A program made the translations under genes and the position numbers. Under the pieces are notes generated by a model. The model saw nothing but the letters and a program-made list of their open reading frames with translations, ran no database searches and was not told where the DNA came from. A stretch of DNA of 25,112 bases, from the NCBI GenBank assembly GCA_964575975.1, contig CAZNTU010000073.1, positions 1 through 25,112 of the forward strand, given 5' to 3'. Below, piece by piece: positions 23,720 through 25,112 of the stretch. This stretch comes from G963674505 sp964575975. Lineage in GTDB: Bacteria; Desulfobacterota; Desulfobacteria; Desulfobacterales; SKZT01. Within the stretch, counting starts at the first letter, position 1; the number at the start of each line of letters is the position of its first letter.

Positions 23720-23748
23720 CATCACGGTTACCATTTTTGTTCCGGGTT

Positions 23749-23813
23749 CAAATATCAAATGGTCTCTCTTGAGTCAACGAACGTTGACAAATATCGGCTC
23801 TTCATTTTATCAT
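23749..23813. promoter_or_regulatory. Divergent ndk / fmdB promoters sharing a palindrome
   Basis: The palindrome GTCAACG-AA-CGTTGAC (23773-23788) holds a -35 for each direction. For the plus strand, TTGACA (23784-23789), 18 bases, then TATCAT (23808-23813), five of six consensus bases, about 67 bases before fmdB. For the minus strand, TTGACT (23777-23772) with only a weak -10 (TATTTG at 23754-23749) toward ndk. A dimeric repressor at the palindrome would cover both -35 boxes. Confidence 0.55.
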
Positions 23814-23880
23814 TTCCCAGTTTCAGCGCTTAAAAAAAACGAACGGAAATAACAGATGCAAAGATCGAGGGAAAAGAGCC

Positions 23881-24375
23881 ATGCCCATTTACGAATTTTT
23901 TTGCGACGAATGCAACACCATCTTTAGTTTTTTCTCCAGAAGGGTAAACACCGAAAAAACACCCGATTGCCCCAAATGCAAGGATACGAAGCTGTCGCGC
24001 CAGGCGTCGCTGTTCGCTGTGACCGGCAGAGCCAAGGAGAAGGACGACATGGACGACCTTCCTTTCGACGAGGCCAAGATGGAAAAAGCCATGCAAGCGC
24101 TCGCGAGCGAAGCGGACAATATAAACGAGGACGACCCTCGCCAGGCGGCGCAGCTTATGCGGAAACTCTCCGACATGACCGGGCTCGAACTGGGTCCGGG
24201 AATGGCCGAAGCCTTGAGCCGAATGGAAAAAGGCGAGGACCCGGAACAACTCGAGGCCGAGATGGACAGTCTACTCGGGGACGAAGAACCGTTCATTCTT
24301 CCGGAAAAGAAAAAAATCGGCCAAAAAGCGTTCCGTCCGGCCCCTTCGCGGGACGAAACCCTTTACGATTTATAA
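23881..24375 (+). CDS. FmdB-family zinc-ribbon protein
   Basis: A 164-residue protein beginning MPIYEFFCDECNTIFSFF, with zinc-ribbon cysteines Cys8, 11, 30 and 33 (CDEC and CPKC). This is the FmdB-type putative regulatory zinc-ribbon domain. The rest is acidic and helical (EAKMEKAMQALASEADNINE and later LGPGMAEALSRMEKGEDPEQ), ending in SRDETLYDL. The cytosolic role of this family is not established. AGGGAAAAGAG precedes the ATG. The macro-domain gene starts nine bases after the stop, so they are probably cotranscribed. Confidence 0.85.
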   Translation: MPIYEFFCDECNTIFSFFSRRVNTEKTPDCPKCKDTKLSRQASLFAVTGRAKEKDDMDDLPFDEAKMEKAMQALASEADNINEDDPRQAAQLMRKLSDMTGLELGPGMAEALSRMEKGEDPEQLEAEMDSLLGDEEPFILPEKKKIGQKAFRPAPSRDETLYDL

Positions 24376-24384
24376 GGAGAAAAG

Positions 24385-24918
24385 ATGGACCAGGAAATTT
24401 TGGACCGTATCGAGGTCGTTCAAGGCGACATTACGCAGATCAAGGTCGATGCCATTGTCAACGCGGCCAACAGTTCGCTTCTGGGAGGCGGAGGGGTCGA
24501 CGGGGCCATACACAAGGCGGCCGGCCCGGAGCTTCTCGCCGAATGCAGGACCTTGGGAGGATGTCCCACGGGAGAAGCCAGGCTTACCAAAGGCTACAAT
24601 CTGCCGGCCAAATACGTCATTCACACGGTCGGACCCGTCTACAGCGGGTCTTCCCAGGATGCCGAACTCTTGTCCAAATGCTATCGAAACAGCTTGACCC
24701 TCGCCGTTGGACACGAGGTGAAGTCCATCGCGTTTCCGGCGATCAGCTGCGGAGTCTACGGCTATCCCATCGAAGAGGCCTGCAAGATCGCCGTGGACAC
24801 CGCGTGCCGGTTCCTAAAAGAAACCAACGCAATGGAAAGGGTCGTTTTCGCCCTGTTCTCGTCAGGCGACCGGAAGACGTACTCGAACTATCTGAAAAAT
24901 TTGCACCTGAGCGGTTAG
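24385..24918 (+). CDS. Macro-domain protein, O-acetyl-ADP-ribose deacetylase-like (YmdB type)
   Basis: A 177-residue single macro domain: VVQGDITQIKVDAIVNAANS at residues 9-28, LLGGGGVDGAIHKAAGPELL next, then PTGEARLTKGYNLPAKYVIH and FPAISCGVYGYPIEEA. These are the ADP-ribose binding loops of the MacroD/YmdB group. Members remove acetyl or ADP-ribosyl groups from ADP-ribose derivatives or modified proteins. The start has AAGGAG seven bases upstream. It follows the FmdB-like gene closely, suggesting a shared function, though none is established. The stop codon lies at the left end of an inverted repeat. Confidence 0.93.
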   Translation: MDQEILDRIEVVQGDITQIKVDAIVNAANSSLLGGGGVDGAIHKAAGPELLAECRTLGGCPTGEARLTKGYNLPAKYVIHTVGPVYSGSSQDAELLSKCYRNSLTLAVGHEVKSIAFPAISCGVYGYPIEEACKIAVDTACRFLKETNAMERVVFALFSSGDRKTYSNYLKNLHLSG

Positions 24919-25031
24919 CCGTTAGCGGTGCTGCTTTGAAGCGAAACCGCCAATGAAAGCGCTTGCCGTACATAACTCATATATTTTAGTCGGGGTGATT
25001 ATTGTTTCTCCCGCTAAAACCTAACGGCTAA
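24915..25031. repeat. Spaced inverted repeat at the macro-domain gene end
   Basis: TTAGCCGTTAG (24915-24925), including the TAG stop, is the exact reverse complement of CTAACGGCTAA (25021-25031), 95 bases apart. The interior holds no gene. The 194 bases after the macro gene otherwise contain a second possible stem, ACGGGT (25050-25055) with ACCCGT (25074-25079), and end in a C-rich CAATTCCCCCCTTGAG. Confidence 0.5.
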
Positions 25032-25112
25032 TTTGACATTGTAAACTTAACGGGTAACATGCCGAATTTATCGACCCGTGCGGTTGGAGGGCGGTGCAAT
25101 TCCCCCCTTGAG

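Overview
The window looks like part of a draft chromosome from an anaerobic, fairly GC-rich bacterium, most likely a Desulfobacterota/deltaproteobacterial-type lineage. This is inferred from gene content only: a Desulfovibrio-type hybrid cluster protein with a divergent FNR/HcpR-like regulator, a PAS-LuxR protein of a style common in that group, and an FmdB/macro-domain pair. Four runs of exactly 100 N (3785-3884, 5284-5383, 12273-12372, 17830-17929) are scaffold gaps of unknown true length. Genes at these gaps are fragments, and reading frames that run across them are not evidence of continuity. No rRNA, tRNA, CRISPR array or intact insertion sequence was seen.

Left block (1-6061, minus strand): one apparent operon, read right to left. 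It encodes a SWIM-zinc-finger SNF2 ATPase, a RecQ helicase with RQC/HRDC/HTH domains and an extra C-terminal dual-OB-like module, and two overlapping, dissimilar DUF488 proteins (the last cut by the window edge). It is preceded by a sigma70-like promoter whose -10 region lies in a perfect inverted repeat. Two DNA motor ATPases tied to a DUF488 pair is the best candidate here for an undescribed nucleic-acid-directed (conflict or repair) system.

Next (6062-12272): a divergent SemiSWEET-type transporter, a gene-poor 0.5-kb stretch with a decayed-looking coding fragment, a YhaO/YhaN-like (SbcD/SbcC-type) nuclease-ATPase pair overlapping by ATGA, and a frameshifted remnant of an AlbA_2/divergent-AAA ATP-binding protein.

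Centre (12373-16495): a nitrosative-stress-like module. The minus strand carries hcp, then a zinc-ribbon HD-domain protein, then a 4Fe-4S protein overlapping it by ATGA. A CRP/FNR regulator is divergent, and the shared region holds a TTGAC-N4-GTCAA palindrome beside a perfect TATAAT. A 57-residue HEAT-like protein follows.

Right half (17069-25112): a CheR-like methyltransferase and a secreted Cys-containing protein facing each other across a gap, a Gate (nucleoside-recognition) membrane protein, a PAS-LuxR regulator, an ACT-domain protein followed by a patatin phospholipase, a coupled ndk-trmJ pair on the minus strand, and a divergent FmdB-macrodomain pair. The ndk/fmdB intergenic region has back-to-back -35 boxes in a palindrome and a terminator-like hairpin inside the presumed ndk leader.
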